Part shown: positions 18,498 to 29,048 of the stretch, piece after piece | How positions within the stretch are numbered: the stretch's first letter is position 1 | Layout of the letters: every line of letters begins with the position of its first letter | Assembly (NCBI RefSeq): GCF_023349125.1 | Contig: NZ_JAKIKT010000001.1 | Location: forward strand, 992,001-1,056,000 | Source: Shewanella corallii | Lineage (GTDB): Bacteria > Pseudomonadota > Gammaproteobacteria > Enterobacterales > Shewanellaceae | Direction of reading: 5' to 3' | DNA: 64,000 nt | Position numbers and translations under genes: made by a program | The notes under the pieces: model-generated | Databases searched by the model: none | Told to the model about the DNA's origin: nothing | The model's input: only the letters and a program-made list of their open reading frames with translations

Positions 18498-19067
18498 AAG
18501 TGATTTTTACTTTTGACAGTGATGATTGCGGCAATATCAACAAAGTTCTTTGGATGCATAGAGTGTGGCCTATGCCTCTTGATACTCGTACTAAGTCTGA
18601 GCTAATCTTAGTTTGTATATCATGACAATGACAAAGCCCGCGAGGTGTTGGCGCACCGTTTGAGCGGGCTTAGTTATTTGTTAAATCTGACTCCGATATT
18701 TGGCGATGTGGCATAGCTCTTTAGTAGTGCTTCAGAGGGGAAGAATGCGTATAGCCGCTTATGAGCTAAAGCTGATCCGTTTGGATATCGCCTAATGTTC
18801 TGCTTTGGGAGAGGAATAAAGTTTCATACGGTTGATCTTGTCTGAACTTGGACATCTGAACACATCACTTTTTGTCTTGCCAAAATTAGGTAATCTGATA
18901 TTTTGAGTATCGGAGCTGATTGCCAAGGCTGTAAGTGACCTAAAAGACAGCAAATCTAACTACCTGCCCATAGCAGTTGATCTTTATTAACCATGCTGGC
19001 AAGAGTAGTGATTTAAACACTTACCACTACCTTTAAAGTCCGGCATCGTTAAGAAAGGATTACTCCC
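18498..19067. other. 570-bp gene-free stretch with one strong hairpin
   Basis: No credible gene was found. At 18634-18671, AAGCCCGC pairs with GCGGGCTT around an inner GGTG/CACC stem, a terminator-like hairpin followed by AGTTATTTG (weak T content). What it terminates is unclear; it may be a leftover from a deleted gene. A promoter for the gene at 19068 should lie in the last 100 bp. Confidence 0.5.
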
Positions 19068-19997
19068 ATGAGTATTGACCTCTCAAAACTGTGCGCAGAT
19101 TTCATGCGTCAAAATCATGCTTCCCAATCTACGACAAAACTGAAAGCTTCACATGCCAGAGAGCTTGTTGCTGCTTTTTTTGGGTATAAGAGTCATGCGG
19201 CTCTTATGGCCGAGAAGACTTATCCACTGGTTCAGCTAGAAGAAGCATATATATTCATTCCTGACATACCTTTGATGAATGAGAGACGATCGAGGCTCAA
19301 TGGCTTGCCAAATGACCTTGGACGCTCAATTGACCTCGCCAAGCTTCTATCAGACATGCTTGCTGATGAAGGGTTAGGTGGTGAATATACTTGGCTCTAT
19401 GACTCACTAGAAAACTACATTGTCGAAGTCCTACTACCCGATTGCCAATATCTTATAGATAATCAGCTTTCGGGGGCTATGGCTGAAACTAATGCGGAAT
19501 TTTTCGATAGTCCTTATTACGATGATGTACAAATTGAAGATCGTGGTGATGAACTGGTAGCTATTGCTAAATCCCAGTACAAAGGCAAACCAATGGACGA
19601 TAAACCATTTTGTGGAGACACTCTTGATATGGTTGTACAGGTGATATTGCCTCGCATAGCTGGCAAGCGTGGTTTTTACGAATACGAGCTTGAAGCTGGA
19701 GGCTGCGTCAATGATGATTGGGTAGATCCGGAACTGCGGTATGGTAAACGCTATCAGAGCAGGTTAGCAGAAGAGCTTGGCATAACAGAAGAAGAGCTTG
19801 AGTGTTTGGAATGGGATACGCTGGAAAACAGCAGTGATGATGGTTTGATTTATGGCTTTGTTTTAACCTTTGACGAAAGTTGCCCTCCAGAGATATTGGA
19901 TAAGATCAGAGGTTTATCTGATTCTCTGACTGTCCGCGTTTCAGCCAACGCTTTTGATAGTCCTTATCCGGACGAACCAGAAGAAAATTTGCATTAG
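19068..19997 (+). CDS. Hypothetical acidic protein with an island/plasmid-type N-terminal motif
   Basis: 309 residues, strongly acidic and soluble. The N-terminus contains LKASHARELVAAFFGYKSHA, a motif I associate with uncharacterised proteins common on plasmids and integrative elements, often as the head of larger proteins. The remainder has several D/E-rich segments and no recognisable catalytic motif. A GAAAGGATTACTCCC ribosome-binding region precedes the ATG. It is the last gene before attR. Function unknown. Confidence 0.6.
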   Translation: MSIDLSKLCADFMRQNHASQSTTKLKASHARELVAAFFGYKSHAALMAEKTYPLVQLEEAYIFIPDIPLMNERRSRLNGLPNDLGRSIDLAKLLSDMLADEGLGGEYTWLYDSLENYIVEVLLPDCQYLIDNQLSGAMAETNAEFFDSPYYDDVQIEDRGDELVAIAKSQYKGKPMDDKPFCGDTLDMVVQVILPRIAGKRGFYEYELEAGGCVNDDWVDPELRYGKRYQSRLAEELGITEEELECLEWDTLENSSDDGLIYGFVLTFDESCPPEILDKIRGLSDSLTVRVSANAFDSPYPDEPEENLH

Positions 19998-20023
19998 GGG
20001 GGGAAGTTCATCCCAACCAATAT

Positions 20024-20045
20024 GGCACCCCACAGGGTGCCTTTT
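20024..20045 (+). terminator. Terminator of the last island gene
   Basis: GGCACCC (20024-20030) and GGGTGCC (20035-20041) form a 7-bp stem with a 4-nt loop, followed by TTTT, 27 bp after the stop codon of the 19068 gene. Confidence 0.8.
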
Positions 20046-20243
20046 GATGCTTTTTTCAGGGGTTTCAAGCCCAAGGCGACGCACGACGGGTAGGGGTTAT
20101 CTATCGGTTTAAAACCATATTAACTTCTACATTTAATCAATATTATTGGTCTATCGGAGCAAACTTATTCCTCTCCTACAGCTGCTTGGGCAAAAGCTGA
20201 GCTAAAAGGTCAACTTGCAGCAAAAAAGCAAAAAAAAATCTGA

Positions 20244-20252
20244 GCATGGTAT
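20244..20252 (+). repeat. Right-end copy of the GCATGGTAT site
   Basis: GCATGGTAT here matches the copies at 4554-4562 and 4623-4632 exactly and lies 74 bp from attR. The occurrence at both ends supports a role in integrase or excisionase binding; a degenerate copy GATGGTACC follows at 20257. Confidence 0.5.
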
Positions 20253-20325
20253 AGATGATGGTACCGCAAACCAGTTCAAATCTAACTTGCTGTAATAAAA
20301 GGTGGCTTTCCTCTTATTGATGTTA

Positions 20326-20339
20326 GAGTGGGAATAATC
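20326..20339. repeat. attR: direct repeat of the guaA attachment core
   Basis: GAGTGGGAATAATC is identical to attL (4337-4350). The sequence to its right holds a terminator (20361-20385) that would follow guaA directly if the island were removed. Confidence 0.9.
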
Positions 20340-20360
20340 CCGACTTGAACCGCAACTGAA

Positions 20361-20385
20361 AAAGCGACCTCCGGGTCGCTTTTTT
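20361..20385 (+). terminator. Original guaA terminator, displaced by the island
   Basis: GCGACC (20364-20369) pairs with GGTCGC (20374-20379), flanked by AAA and TTTTTT. It lies just outside attR, and its flanks make it usable from both strands, so it may also end the minus-strand GGDEF gene. Confidence 0.8.
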
Positions 20386-20406
20386 ACTGTGTGAAGGTCT
20401 GTTTTA

Positions 20407-21369
20407 TTAATGGGGTTTGCCGCTGGAGCGACTTTCAGGGTCATTGGCAGCATCCGGCAATTCTGTTTGCTCTGTGTCCTGCATCCTGGGTTCAGGCTCA
20501 AATACCATCACCTTATTACCGCCGAGAGCGGCGCATTGTTGCATCACCTCTTTGGCAGACAATATTGCCAATTTACGGTTGGCCAGCAGGCCATCATACT
20601 CCGCAATACCTATGCTGACCGTCAGTCGCAACGACAAGCCTGCAAAGCCAAAAGCGTGTTCGGCAATCATCATACGTAAATGTTCAGCTTTGACTCTGGC
20701 GGTATTCATGTCTGCGCCCCCCAACTCAAGCACAAACTCTTCGCCTCCCCAGCGCACAACCCTGTCATGTTTGCGGATTGAGCCCCCGATCAACTCTGCC
20801 AGTTTCACCAATTGATAGTCGCAACAGGCCTGACCCTGTTGTTGGCAGAGTTGCTGAAAATCGTCGACAGAGATCATCAGCAGAGCGGCTCTGCGCTCCC
20901 GGGTGACATTGGGTGTGTGTTGATAGAAGTTACGGCTGTTGGCCAGACTTGCCAGAGGCGTGCCGGTTGCCAGGTGACTCATCAGCTGGTTCTGATCATT
21001 CAGTTGGTGTATACAGCGGATAAGGCCTATGGTCAGAAACAGGCTGCCCAGGGCATCGGGTACCCGCTCCAGCCAACCAGAGGTGATCACCTGGGTGAGG
21101 TGGCCACTTAGCTGGATTAGCGCACCGAGATAAAGCATGCTGAAACCGGCTCCAAGCCAGAAACTGACAGCGCCCAGATTGGGCCGGTTGATCAACAGGG
21201 TCATGCCCAGCCAGGCGATAACAGGAATGGCGTCGAGCGTGAGCTGAGTGCCCGAATGCGGCAGCACCAATGTATGATTAGCGAGCAGTATCAGCAGCCA
21301 GGCAAAGGTTATCCCGATAAGGGCCAGAGGCCAGTTGATGAACCAAAGAGAGGAAGATTTGGGTATCAT
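20407..21369 (-). CDS. Membrane diguanylate cyclase (GGDEF protein)
   Basis: 320 residues. The first 120 or so contain several hydrophobic segments (for example WPLALIGITFAWLLILLANH), so the sensor part is in the inner membrane. A GGDEF domain follows, with the active-site motif GGEEF in RVVRWGGEEFVLEL and the product-inhibition site RKHD exactly five residues upstream. It should therefore make cyclic di-GMP and be feedback-inhibited. The signal sensed is unknown. It is divergent from tadA. Confidence 0.9.
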   Translation of the reverse strand: MIPKSSSLWFINWPLALIGITFAWLLILLANHTLVLPHSGTQLTLDAIPVIAWLGMTLLINRPNLGAVSFWLGAGFSMLYLGALIQLSGHLTQVITSGWLERVPDALGSLFLTIGLIRCIHQLNDQNQLMSHLATGTPLASLANSRNFYQHTPNVTRERRAALLMISVDDFQQLCQQQGQACCDYQLVKLAELIGGSIRKHDRVVRWGGEEFVLELGGADMNTARVKAEHLRMMIAEHAFGFAGLSLRLTVSIGIAEYDGLLANRKLAILSAKEVMQQCAALGGNKVMVFEPEPRMQDTEQTELPDAANDPESRSSGKPH

Positions 21370-21443
21370 TTTCCAAGTTTAGTTCAGGCCGGGGAAGTTA
21401 CCAGTGTGACCGACATTGGCAACTTGATATACTCCGTGTCTGA

Positions 21444-21971
<528 letters not shown>

Positions 21972-21989
21972 TATTAATGTCAGCAGATC

Positions 21990-22112
21990 CTAGCTGTTGC
22001 GCAGTTGGATAAAGGTGAAAAATTGTTTTTGGCGGTGCAGCATACGCTGATGACGGGCCTTTTGAAGAGTACGGCGACGGGCCGCTGCGTTATTCATCAT
22101 TTTTCGTTTCAT
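21990..22112 (-). CDS. Small basic protein of 40 residues, unannotated type
   Basis: On the minus strand an ATG at 22112, preceded by GAGGAAGAAGT, opens a 40-codon frame ending at TAG (21990-21992). The product starts MKRKMMNNAAARRRTLQKAR and ends FFTFIQLRNS. It is very basic, with about a dozen Arg/Lys residues. It lies between tadA and mltF, in what is otherwise a 300-bp gap. The clear ribosome-binding site and biased composition support a real small gene; no function is known to me. Confidence 0.6.
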   Translation of the reverse strand: MKRKMMNNAAARRRTLQKARHQRMLHRQKQFFTFIQLRNS

Positions 22113-22278
22113 ACTTCTTCCTCACAGTTCTCCATTGCTGAATCACTGTTTGCGGCGGGCAGGTCGCCCGCTGATCTCCATGTATTTCGACAGTATCACA
22201 ATCTCTGATGAAAGAAATATGAATATGGTGAGAAATATTACCAATTTTTCATAGGCTTGCCCGGCGCAGGGAGAGAAA

Positions 22279-23700
22279 TTACTGTGGTGCTGTGACAGCC
22301 TCCTCTCCCGGCATCTCTTTGGCTTTCTCCTCTTTGGCTATCGCCTTGGCCGCTTCTGTCTGAGCCTGATGGTCCAGCCATACCAGAGTGTCGTAATAGC
22401 GGCGGATATTGTCTACATAGTGGGCGGCTTCACTGCCTCTGGCATAGCCGTAGCGGGTTTTGCTGTAATATTTGCGCTTCTGCAGCAAAGGTAACACCTG
22501 CTTGACGTCGCCCCAGCTGCTGGGGTTATAGCCCATTGATTGCGCCAGTTTACGGGCGTCCTCAACGTGTCCCATTCCTATGTTGTAGGAGGCGAGTGCA
22601 AACCACATACGTTGATCTTCAGGTATGGAAGCGGGCAGACGGGTCAATATATTGCTCAGGTACTTGGCCCCACCACGAATACTCTGCTCAGGGTCGAGGC
22701 GATTGCTGATGCCCATCTGTTTGGCGGTAGGCAAGGTCAGCATCATCAAACCCCGAACCCCGGTTGGAGAGCGGGCATGGGGATTCCAGTGGGATTCCTG
22801 ATAGGCGGTTGCTGCCAGTTTGCGCCAGTCCAGCTCACCTGAGTATTGTTCAAACCAGGGGCGGTATCTTGGTAGCTTGCTGTCCACGGCACGAATAAAG
22901 GCCCGGGTATCTACGTAGTCAAAGCGCTGCACATGACCAAAGTACTTTTCATTCAATTCATCCAGGGTGCCGTTTCTGCGCTCTGAATCCCAGAAAGCCA
23001 GTAACTCACTCATCATCCGGTCTGAATTTTGTGCTGACAGCAGCCAAACCACGTTTTGCTCTTCCTGCAAGACCTGAGCGATGCGCAGTTCAGGCAAAAA
23101 TCTGCGATTGATCTGCAGCGCTGAGGAATCTGCAACTGTATAAGCAATCTCGCCGCTAGCAACCATCTCCAGCAGCTCTTCACTGTCTTTGTCGGCTACC
23201 TGCTGCCAGTTGAGCTCAGGGTTGTCCTGTCTCAATGCCATCATGGTATCGACAAAGGCTGAGTCTGCAAGAATGGTCAGGCCTGGACCCAACTCATTAA
23301 GGTTCTTACCTGGCTTATTGCCCTCTTTGTAGACCAGTACCTGGTCCACCTGATACAGGGGCGGTCCCATACGAAACTGCTCCCGGCGGGCGAGGGTATC
23401 TGTCATCCCTGCAGCGATGATGTCGATATCTTCTTTTTCCAGCGCCCGATAAAGCTCCCCGATAGTGTTGTAGGGAATCATCTTGAGAGGCTTATTCAGG
23501 TACTGGGAGAATTTGTCAGCCATCTCATAGTCGAAGCCGCTGAGTCCCTGACCTGTGCTGACATATATCTGCGGGCCATAGAGAGTCCCCACCCGCAGCA
23601 CGCTGCGCTCGGTCGGAGCAGGAGATTCTACCGGCTCTGGTTCGCAGCCTGAGAATAAAGGCAGAAACAACAGAACCGCCAACAGGCGTTTGAATGTCAT
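22279..23700 (-). CDS. mltF: Membrane-bound lytic murein transglycosylase F
   Basis: 473 residues from the ATG at 23700, with a lipoprotein signal [14 protein letters not shown]. The first 240 residues form a periplasmic-binding (SBP_bac_3) domain that acts as a regulatory module. The C-terminal half is a lysozyme-like SLT domain with the catalytic Glu in [16 protein letters not shown] and the conserved GLMMLT and [10 protein letters not shown] motifs. It cleaves peptidoglycan glycan strands at the outer membrane. The frame extends further upstream only through a TTG start at 23736. It is divergent from purL. Confidence 0.95.
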   Translation of the reverse strand: MTFKRLLAVLLFLPLFSGCEPEPVESPAPTERSVLRVGTLYGPQIYVSTGQGLSGFDYEMADKFSQYLNKPLKMIPYNTIGELYRALEKEDIDIIAAGMTDTLARREQFRMGPPLYQVDQVLVYKEGNKPGKNLNELGPGLTILADSAFVDTMMALRQDNPELNWQQVADKDSEELLEMVASGEIAYTVADSSALQINRRFLPELRIAQVLQEEQNVVWLLSAQNSDRMMSELLAFWDSERRNGTLDELNEKYFGHVQRFDYVDTRAFIRAVDSKLPRYRPWFEQYSGELDWRKLAATAYQESHWNPHARSPTGVRGLMMLTLPTAKQMGISNRLDPEQSIRGGAKYLSNILTRLPASIPEDQRMWFALASYNIGMGHVEDARKLAQSMGYNPSSWGDVKQVLPLLQKRKYYSKTRYGYARGSEAAHYVDNIRRYYDTLVWLDHQAQTEAAKAIAKEEKAKEMPGEEAVTAPQ

Positions 23701-23938
23701 AGTGAACAATAATGCGACAGCGGTTGAAAAATGCAATAAGCCGAACGGTGAGTCCCGGGATCACTGACCCGGTATTCCATCGTTTGATTACAGGGAAAAT
23801 GTTTTCGGCGATGAGGCGCGTTTATAGCACAAATCAGGGCGGTTTCACCAAGCCAATTTGATGATTTGTGAGCCACTTTTTCCTATAATACCGCCTCCTC
23901 TTACCCTGTTATCCAATAATATAAAAAGGTGAATAGAC

Positions 23939-26900
23939 GTGATGGAGATCATCCGCGGAGCCCCTGCACTATCGTCGTTCCGGGTGCAGAAACTGCTGGC
24001 AGCGTTTAGCAGTGAGTCCCTTCCGGTCAGTGAGATTTATGCCGAGTACATACATCTTGCTGAGTTAAGTGAGCCACTGGATGAAAACGAATCTCAGCAG
24101 CTTGCCAAAATCCTCACCTATGGTCCAGCCATGGAATCCCACGCCCCCAGCGGCACCCTGTTCTTCGTCACCCCTCGCCCCGGCACCATCTCCCCCTGGT
24201 CCTCCAAAGCAACTGATATTGCCCATAACTGCGGCCTGAACAAAGTTCAGCGTCTGGAGCGGGGTATTGCCTATTATGTTGAGGGTGAGCTGACCCAGGA
24301 CCAATTGGCTGGAGTTAAGGCGCTTATCCATGACCGTATGATGGAAGTGGTATTGGGTGAATTTGAGCAGGCCTCCATGCTGTTTGCTCACACTGAGCCT
24401 GGCACACTTCGCAGCGTGAATGTGCTGGGTGAAGGTCGTCGCGCGCTGGTAACTGCCAATACCGAAATGGGGCTGGCGCTGGCAGAAGATGAAATCGACT
24501 ATCTGGTAGAGAACTTTGTCCGTCTGGGCCGTAACCCCAACGACATCGAGCTGATGATGTTTGCCCAGGCCAACTCAGAGCATTGTCGCCACAAGATCTT
24601 CAACGCCGACTGGACCATAGATGGCGAAGTGCAGCCCAAGTCGCTGTTCAAGATGATCAAAAACACCTTTGAAACCACTCCGGAGCATGTGCTGTCGGCA
24701 TACAAGGATAACGCCGCGGTAATGGAAGGCTCAGTGGCAGGTCGTTTCTTCCCTGACTCCGACGGAGTTTACCGTTATCACTCAGAGCCTATGCATGTGC
24801 TGATGAAGGTGGAAACCCATAACCACCCAACGGCTATCAGCCCATACCCAGGCGCAGCGACCGGCAGTGGCGGTGAGATCCGTGATGAGGGCGCAACCGG
24901 ACGTGGTTCCAAGCCCAAAGCAGGTCTGACAGGCTTCTCAGTATCCAACCTTAAGATCCCTGGCTTTGTGCAGCCATGGGAAGGGGATTATGGCAAGCCG
25001 GAACGTATTGTATCCGCGCTGGATATCATGCTGGATGGCCCACTGGGCGGTGCAGCTTTTAACAATGAATTTGGTCGTCCTGCGCTACTGGGTTACTTCC
25101 GCACCTATGAGCAGCAGGTAGCCAGCCACAATGGCGTTGAGGTTCGTGGTTACCATAAGCCTATTATGTTGGCCGGTGGTCTGGGTAATATCCGTGAAGA
25201 CCACGTACAGAAAGGTGAAATCACCATAGGTGCCAAGCTGATTGTACTGGGTGGCCCAGCCATGAACATTGGTCTGGGCGGCGGCGCGGCCTCCTCTATG
25301 GCATCCGGCCAGTCCAGTGAAGATTTGGACTTCGCCTCAGTACAGCGTGAAAACCCTGAGATGGAACGTCGTTGTCAGGAAGTGATCGACCGCTGTTGGC
25401 AGATGGGCGATGACAACCCGATCCAGTTTATCCACGATGTGGGTGCCGGTGGCCTGTCCAATGCCTTGCCTGAGCTGGTGAGTGATGGTGGCCGTGGCGG
25501 TAAGTTTGAATTGCGTAAGGTGCTGTCTGACGAGCCGGGCATGAGCCCTCTGGAGATTTGGTGTAACGAATCTCAGGAACGCTATGTGTTGTCTGTAGCG
25601 GCTGAAAACCTGGATACCTTTGCCGCCATCTGTGAGCGTGAGCGTGCACCATTCGCGGTAGTGGGTGAAGCCACTGAGCAGGAGCACCTGCTGCTGAACG
25701 ATGAGCACTTCGACAATCAACCCATAGATCTGCCATTGGAAGTGCTGCTGGGCAAAGCGCCCAAGATGAGCCGTGAAGCCGAGACTCTGAAGGCTGAAGG
25801 CAAGGCGCTGGATACTGCTGCCATTAGCGTGAAAGAAGCGGTATCCCGGGTACTGAGCTTGCCGACTGTGGCCGACAAAACCTTCCTGATCACCATCGGT
25901 GACCGTACGGTAACCGGTCTGGTTAACCGTGACCAGATGGTGGGGCCATGGCAGGTACCTGTAGCCGACTGTGCTGTGACTGCGGCCAGTTTTGACTCCT
26001 ACGCCGGTGAAGCCATGTCTATGGGTGAGCGTACGCCACTGGCGCTGCTCGATTTCGGCGCCTCTGCCCGTATGGCTGTGGCCGAGTCCATTATGAATAT
26101 TGCTGGCGCTGATATCGGCGATATGAAGCGTATCAAGCTGTCTGCCAACTGGATGGCGGCAGCCGGTCATCCGGGTGAAGATGCCGGTCTGTACGAAGCA
26201 GTTAAAGCTGTGGGTGAGGAGCTGTGTCCTGAACTTGGCCTGACCATTCCTGTGGGTAAGGACTCCATGTCCATGAAAACCGCCTGGCAGGATAACGGTG
26301 AGGACAAGAGCGTCACTGCGCCTCTTTCTTTGGTGATCTCAGCCTTTGGTGTGGTGCGTGATATCCGTAACACAGTGACCCCAGAGCTGCGCTCAGATAA
26401 AGGCGCGACAGCGCTGCTGCTGGTGGATCTGGCTGATGGCAAGCAACGTCTGGGTGGCTCCTGTCTGGCTCAGGTGTTCGGTGAGTTGGGTGATGCTGCA
26501 CCGGATCTGGACAAGCCTGCCAACCTTAAAGGTTTCTTCGATGTGACCCAGCAGCTGGTGGCCGATAAGCAAGTGATTGCTTACCACGACCGCAGTGATG
26601 GTGGTTTGTTGGCGACTCTGGCCGAGATGGCGTTTGCCGGTAACACTGGTTTGCATATTAATCTGGGTGGCATAGAAGGGGATGATATCTCCCGTCTGTT
26701 CAACGAAGAGTTGGGCGGCGTGCTGCAGATCCCTGCCTCTGATGCGCAGGACATTATCAGCCGCTTTGAAGATGTGGGCGTAAGCTGCCACCTGATAGGT
26801 AACCTGGCAGATGACATGCAGCTATCTGTATACGACGGCGAACGTGAAGTGCTGAGCGAGTCTTTGATTGACCTGCGTAAGCTGTGGTCTGAGACCACTT

Positions 26901-27820
26901 ACCGTATGCAGGCGATGCGTGATAACCCAGAGTGCGCCAAAGAGGAATTCGCGCTTAAGTTGGATATCAATAACCCCGGCCTGACAGTCGATCTCAGCTA
27001 TGACGTGGCTGAAGACGTGGCCGCTCCTTATATCCTTAAGGGCGCTGCGCCGAAGATGGCGATTTTGCGCGAGCAGGGTGTGAACTCTCACCTGGAGATG
27101 GCGGCGGCATTTGACCGCGCCGGCTTTGAATCCCGTGACGTGCATATGTCGGATATTCTGTCCGGTCGTGTCAGTCTGGAAGGTTTCCAGGGGCTGGTGG
27201 CCTGTGGTGGCTTCTCTTACGGTGACGTACTGGGCGCAGGTGAAGGTTGGGCCAAGTCGATTCTGTTTAATGAACTGGCTCGTCAGGAGTTCAGTCGTTT
27301 CTTCGAGCGCGGCGACAGCTTTGCTCTGGGTGTATGTAACGGCTGTCAGATGCTGTCCAACCTCAAGTCCATTATTCCCGGCACTGAGCACTGGCCACAT
27401 TTCGTTCGCAACCGTTCTGAGCGCTTCGAAGCCCGCTTCTCTCTGGTAGAGGTACAGCAGAGCCCATCTCTGTTCTTCGAAGGTATGGCTGGCTCCCGCA
27501 TGCCAATCGCGGTATCCCATGGTGAGGGCAGGGCGGAGTTTGCGTCTCCCGAGGCGCTGGCTGCAGCAGAAGCTTCCGGCACTGTGTCGCTGCGTTATGT
27601 GGATGGTAACGGTAAAGTGGCTGAGCAGTACCCACTGAACCCCAATGGTTCGCCAAACGGTATTACCGGTATCACTACCCTGGATGGCCGCGTCACTCTG
27701 ATGATGCCGCACCCTGAGCGTGTGTTCCGTACTGTGGCCAATTCCTGGCATCCGGATGAGTGGGGTGAAGACAGCCCCTGGATGCGTATGTTCCGCAATG
27801 CCAGAGTGAAGCTGGGCTAA
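23939..27820 (+). CDS. purL: Phosphoribosylformylglycinamidine synthase (FGAR amidotransferase)
   Basis: The large single-chain PurL of proteobacteria, 1293 residues, converting FGAR to FGAM with glutamine and ATP in purine synthesis. It starts [15 protein letters not shown] (GTG at 23939 or ATG at 23942). The N-terminal PurS-like region is followed by two AIRS-type ATP-binding halves, with [20 protein letters not shown] near residue 290. The C-terminal class I glutamine amidotransferase has the nucleophile in [13 protein letters not shown] and the His-Glu in [15 protein letters not shown] box at 23884-23889 lies upstream. Confidence 0.98.
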   Translation: MMEIIRGAPALSSFRVQKLLAAFSSESLPVSEIYAEYIHLAELSEPLDENESQQLAKILTYGPAMESHAPSGTLFFVTPRPGTISPWSSKATDIAHNCGLNKVQRLERGIAYYVEGELTQDQLAGVKALIHDRMMEVVLGEFEQASMLFAHTEPGTLRSVNVLGEGRRALVTANTEMGLALAEDEIDYLVENFVRLGRNPNDIELMMFAQANSEHCRHKIFNADWTIDGEVQPKSLFKMIKNTFETTPEHVLSAYKDNAAVMEGSVAGRFFPDSDGVYRYHSEPMHVLMKVETHNHPTAISPYPGAATGSGGEIRDEGATGRGSKPKAGLTGFSVSNLKIPGFVQPWEGDYGKPERIVSALDIMLDGPLGGAAFNNEFGRPALLGYFRTYEQQVASHNGVEVRGYHKPIMLAGGLGNIREDHVQKGEITIGAKLIVLGGPAMNIGLGGGAASSMASGQSSEDLDFASVQRENPEMERRCQEVIDRCWQMGDDNPIQFIHDVGAGGLSNALPELVSDGGRGGKFELRKVLSDEPGMSPLEIWCNESQERYVLSVAAENLDTFAAICERERAPFAVVGEATEQEHLLLNDEHFDNQPIDLPLEVLLGKAPKMSREAETLKAEGKALDTAAISVKEAVSRVLSLPTVADKTFLITIGDRTVTGLVNRDQMVGPWQVPVADCAVTAASFDSYAGEAMSMGERTPLALLDFGASARMAVAESIMNIAGADIGDMKRIKLSANWMAAAGHPGEDAGLYEAVKAVGEELCPELGLTIPVGKDSMSMKTAWQDNGEDKSVTAPLSLVISAFGVVRDIRNTVTPELRSDKGATALLLVDLADGKQRLGGSCLAQVFGELGDAAPDLDKPANLKGFFDVTQQLVADKQVIAYHDRSDGGLLATLAEMAFAGNTGLHINLGGIEGDDISRLFNEELGGVLQIPASDAQDIISRFEDVGVSCHLIGNLADDMQLSVYDGEREVLSESLIDLRKLWSETTYRMQAMRDNPECAKEEFALKLDINNPGLTVDLSYDVAEDVAAPYILKGAAPKMAILREQGVNSHLEMAAAFDRAGFESRDVHMSDILSGRVSLEGFQGLVACGGFSYGDVLGAGEGWAKSILFNELARQEFSRFFERGDSFALGVCNGCQMLSNLKSIIPGTEHWPHFVRNRSERFEARFSLVEVQQSPSLFFEGMAGSRMPIAVSHGEGRAEFASPEALAAAEASGTVSLRYVDGNGKVAEQYPLNPNGSPNGITGITTLDGRVTLMMPHPERVFRTVANSWHPDEWGEDSPWMRMFRNARVKLG

Positions 27821-27844
27821 AAACCGGTTGTCACTGCATAGATG

Positions 27845-27871
27845 AAAGCAGCCTCAGGGCTGCTTTTTTAC
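27845..27871 (+). terminator. purL terminator
   Basis: AAAGCAGCC (27845-27853) pairs with GGCTGCTTT (27858-27866) around TCAG, followed by more T, 25 bp after the purL stop. The 260 bp between here and 28132 hold no gene that I can see. Confidence 0.85.
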
Positions 27872-28131
27872 TGCCCAAAAACCTCAGCAACAGCGTATCA
27901 ATAGTTTAGAAACACCTGATTCTGGTCGCTTTCAGGGCTTTTAGAGACTTGCATGGGTAAGGGATAATTTGACCGGCAGTGAATTATCAATAGCCAGAGG
28001 CCAGAGTCGGTGGGGGCTGGCTCTATCAGTCATGGCGAAAGTAAAGTAAATGTTGCCAAACAATAGGTGTTAGAGTGAATCTCTACAAATTGCGGGTTTT
28101 GGCGGTTAAATTTCTTATCCGAAACAGAAAG

Positions 28132-28164
28132 AAAAAAGCCCGGTTTCAGAAACTGAAACCGGGC
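28132..28164 (-). terminator. Strong terminator for the small peptide gene
   Basis: GCCCGGTTTCAG (28138-28149) and CTGAAACCGGGC (28153-28164) form a perfect 12-bp stem with a 3-nt loop. On the minus strand the stem is followed by TTTTTT (28137-28132), so it terminates leftward transcription from the peptide gene at 28215-28292. Confidence 0.85.
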
Positions 28165-28214
28165 CCGTTTTGCGCTAACAAAACTCAAGAAACAGCAAAT
28201 TGTCTTTACCTGAA

Positions 28215-28292
28215 TTAGAACTCACGCGATTTGAAAAGTTCAGTAAATACAGGCTTGTAAGAGTTAACCAGACGTTCAAAAAACTTTTTCAT
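28215..28292 (-). CDS. 25-residue peptide gene, unannotated type
   Basis: On the minus strand an ATG at 28292, 9 nt after GGAG, opens a 25-codon frame ending TAA. The product is amphipathic and starts MKKFFERLVNSYKPVFTELF, ending KSREF. It has its own promoter (28390-28418), a leader hairpin (AATACACC/GGTGTATT, 28336-28365) and a strong terminator 50 bp downstream. That makes a complete tiny transcription unit. An overlapping upstream frame in the leader starts at a TTG after AAGGAG (about 28369) and could be a coupled leader. Function unknown. Confidence 0.6.
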   Translation of the reverse strand: MKKFFERLVNSYKPVFTELFKSREF

Positions 28293-28389
28293 AGCAAATA
28301 TCTCCACACAAATTCGATGATTGGTGCGCGGAGCAAATACACCACTTGGTTACTGCGGGTGTATTCAAGCGTCTCCTTAACACGAGGCA

Positions 28390-28418
28390 TATAGTAGCCA
28401 TAGTGTGAAAAACGATCA
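28390..28418 (-). promoter_or_regulatory. Sigma-70-type promoter of the 25-residue peptide gene
   Basis: Minus strand: -35 TTGATC (28418-28413) and -10 TACTAT (28395-28390) with exactly 17 bp between. The predicted start near 28382 gives a leader of about 90 nt that contains an 8-bp inverted repeat. Confidence 0.6.
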
Positions 28419-28747
28419 AACTAGAAAAAATGTATTTTCACATTAGAAAAAATTATCAATTAATATTTGGTTGCCGTTGGTTGTTGATGGGTAACTTGAT
28501 GATTTTTATTATTTTAATGTTTTTACTGAGTCGTCTTTAAGTGGTTTTGAGTTAGATTATATAGTCGATAAAATGTTAAAAAATGTGGTTATTCAGGTTT
28601 TTTGCTCAATTGACATATTAATGTCATTAACTGGCTGTTTTGCAGGTTTTCGACGGCTTCCCTATCATGATTCCTGGTTATCGACAACCGTGGTAGCGGT
28701 TGAAGTGTGCACTTACCCGCAAAAACCATTCAAGCTACTGAGTTTGA

Positions 28748-28761
28748 TTGATTTGCATCAA
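28748..28761 (+). promoter_or_regulatory. FNR/EtrA-type binding site upstream of cydA
   Basis: TTGATTTGCATCAA matches the FNR consensus TTGAT-N4-ATCAA perfectly. A possible -10 TATAAA follows at 28772-28777; that spacing puts the box over the -35 region. CRP can also use TGAT-N4-ATCA-like sites. Oxygen- or CRP-dependent control of cyd is well known in this group. Confidence 0.7.
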
Positions 28762-29029
28762 ATGCAGGTGGTATAAAATTGAGGTAAATCAACAAACTTG
28801 TGCATTTCTAACTAATTGAAATATATGTGTTTGTTGGTATTTGGGTGATTTCTTGGTGTGTTCCTGGTCGCCGATTTGCAACAATTTGTGACCTGCGTCG
28901 CAAAAAGGCCGGGAATTGACCAAATTTCGGGGATCTTCCCCCTCAGTCTGGCAAACTGGGAAAATAAAGGGACGTTTGCCTTGGTCTAGGTAAACGAAAT
29001 GAAAAATTTAACCATCTTACAAAGGTTCG

Positions 29030-29048
29030 CACCGGCTACATACCGGTG
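29030..29048 (+). promoter_or_regulatory. Hairpin in the cydA leader
   Basis: CACCGG (29030-29035) and CCGGTG (29043-29048) form a 6-bp G/C-rich stem 25 bp before the first cydA start codon. No T-run follows, so any role would be at the translation or stability level. Confidence 0.35.

Larger units (their letters stand above)
19998..20325. other. Right end of the island, no intact gene
   Basis: Beyond the terminator at 20024-20045 the stretch is AT-rich. A frame of about 40 codons ending at the TGA near 20241 reads protein-like (SPTAAWAKAELKGQLAAKK), but has no start codon and may be a gene remnant. One copy of the GCATGGTAT repeat lies at 20244-20252 next to attR. Confidence 0.45.
4337..20339. 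mobile_element. Genomic island in guaA: integrase, RepA, IncP-like oriT, partial trb set, cargo
   Basis: The 16-kb element is bounded by identical 14-bp repeats GAGTGGGAATAATC at 4337-4350 and 20326-20339, the left copy covering the guaA stop codon. It contains a P4-type integrase next to attL, an AlpA-like regulator, RepA with iterons, an IncP-type oriT, traJ and trbJ-trbK-trbL. Cargo consists of a methyltransferase-like/dGTPase fusion, a Panacea toxin-antitoxin pair and several unknowns. Base composition varies strongly, with the fusion gene visibly AT-rich. No relaxase, coupling protein, VirB4-type ATPase or other T4SS gene is seen, so it should be mobilisable only with help. The guaA 3' end is an established integration site for genomic islands. 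Confidence 0.9.

Noticed and set aside
22005..22208. Plus-strand 67-codon frame between tadA and mltF
   Set aside because: It is antisense to the better supported 40-codon minus-strand gene and has no ribosome-binding site.
28573..28776. 67-codon frame with a lipoprotein-like start
   Set aside because: It crosses the FNR-type box and the cyd promoter region, lacks a ribosome-binding site, and its second half has no protein-like pattern.
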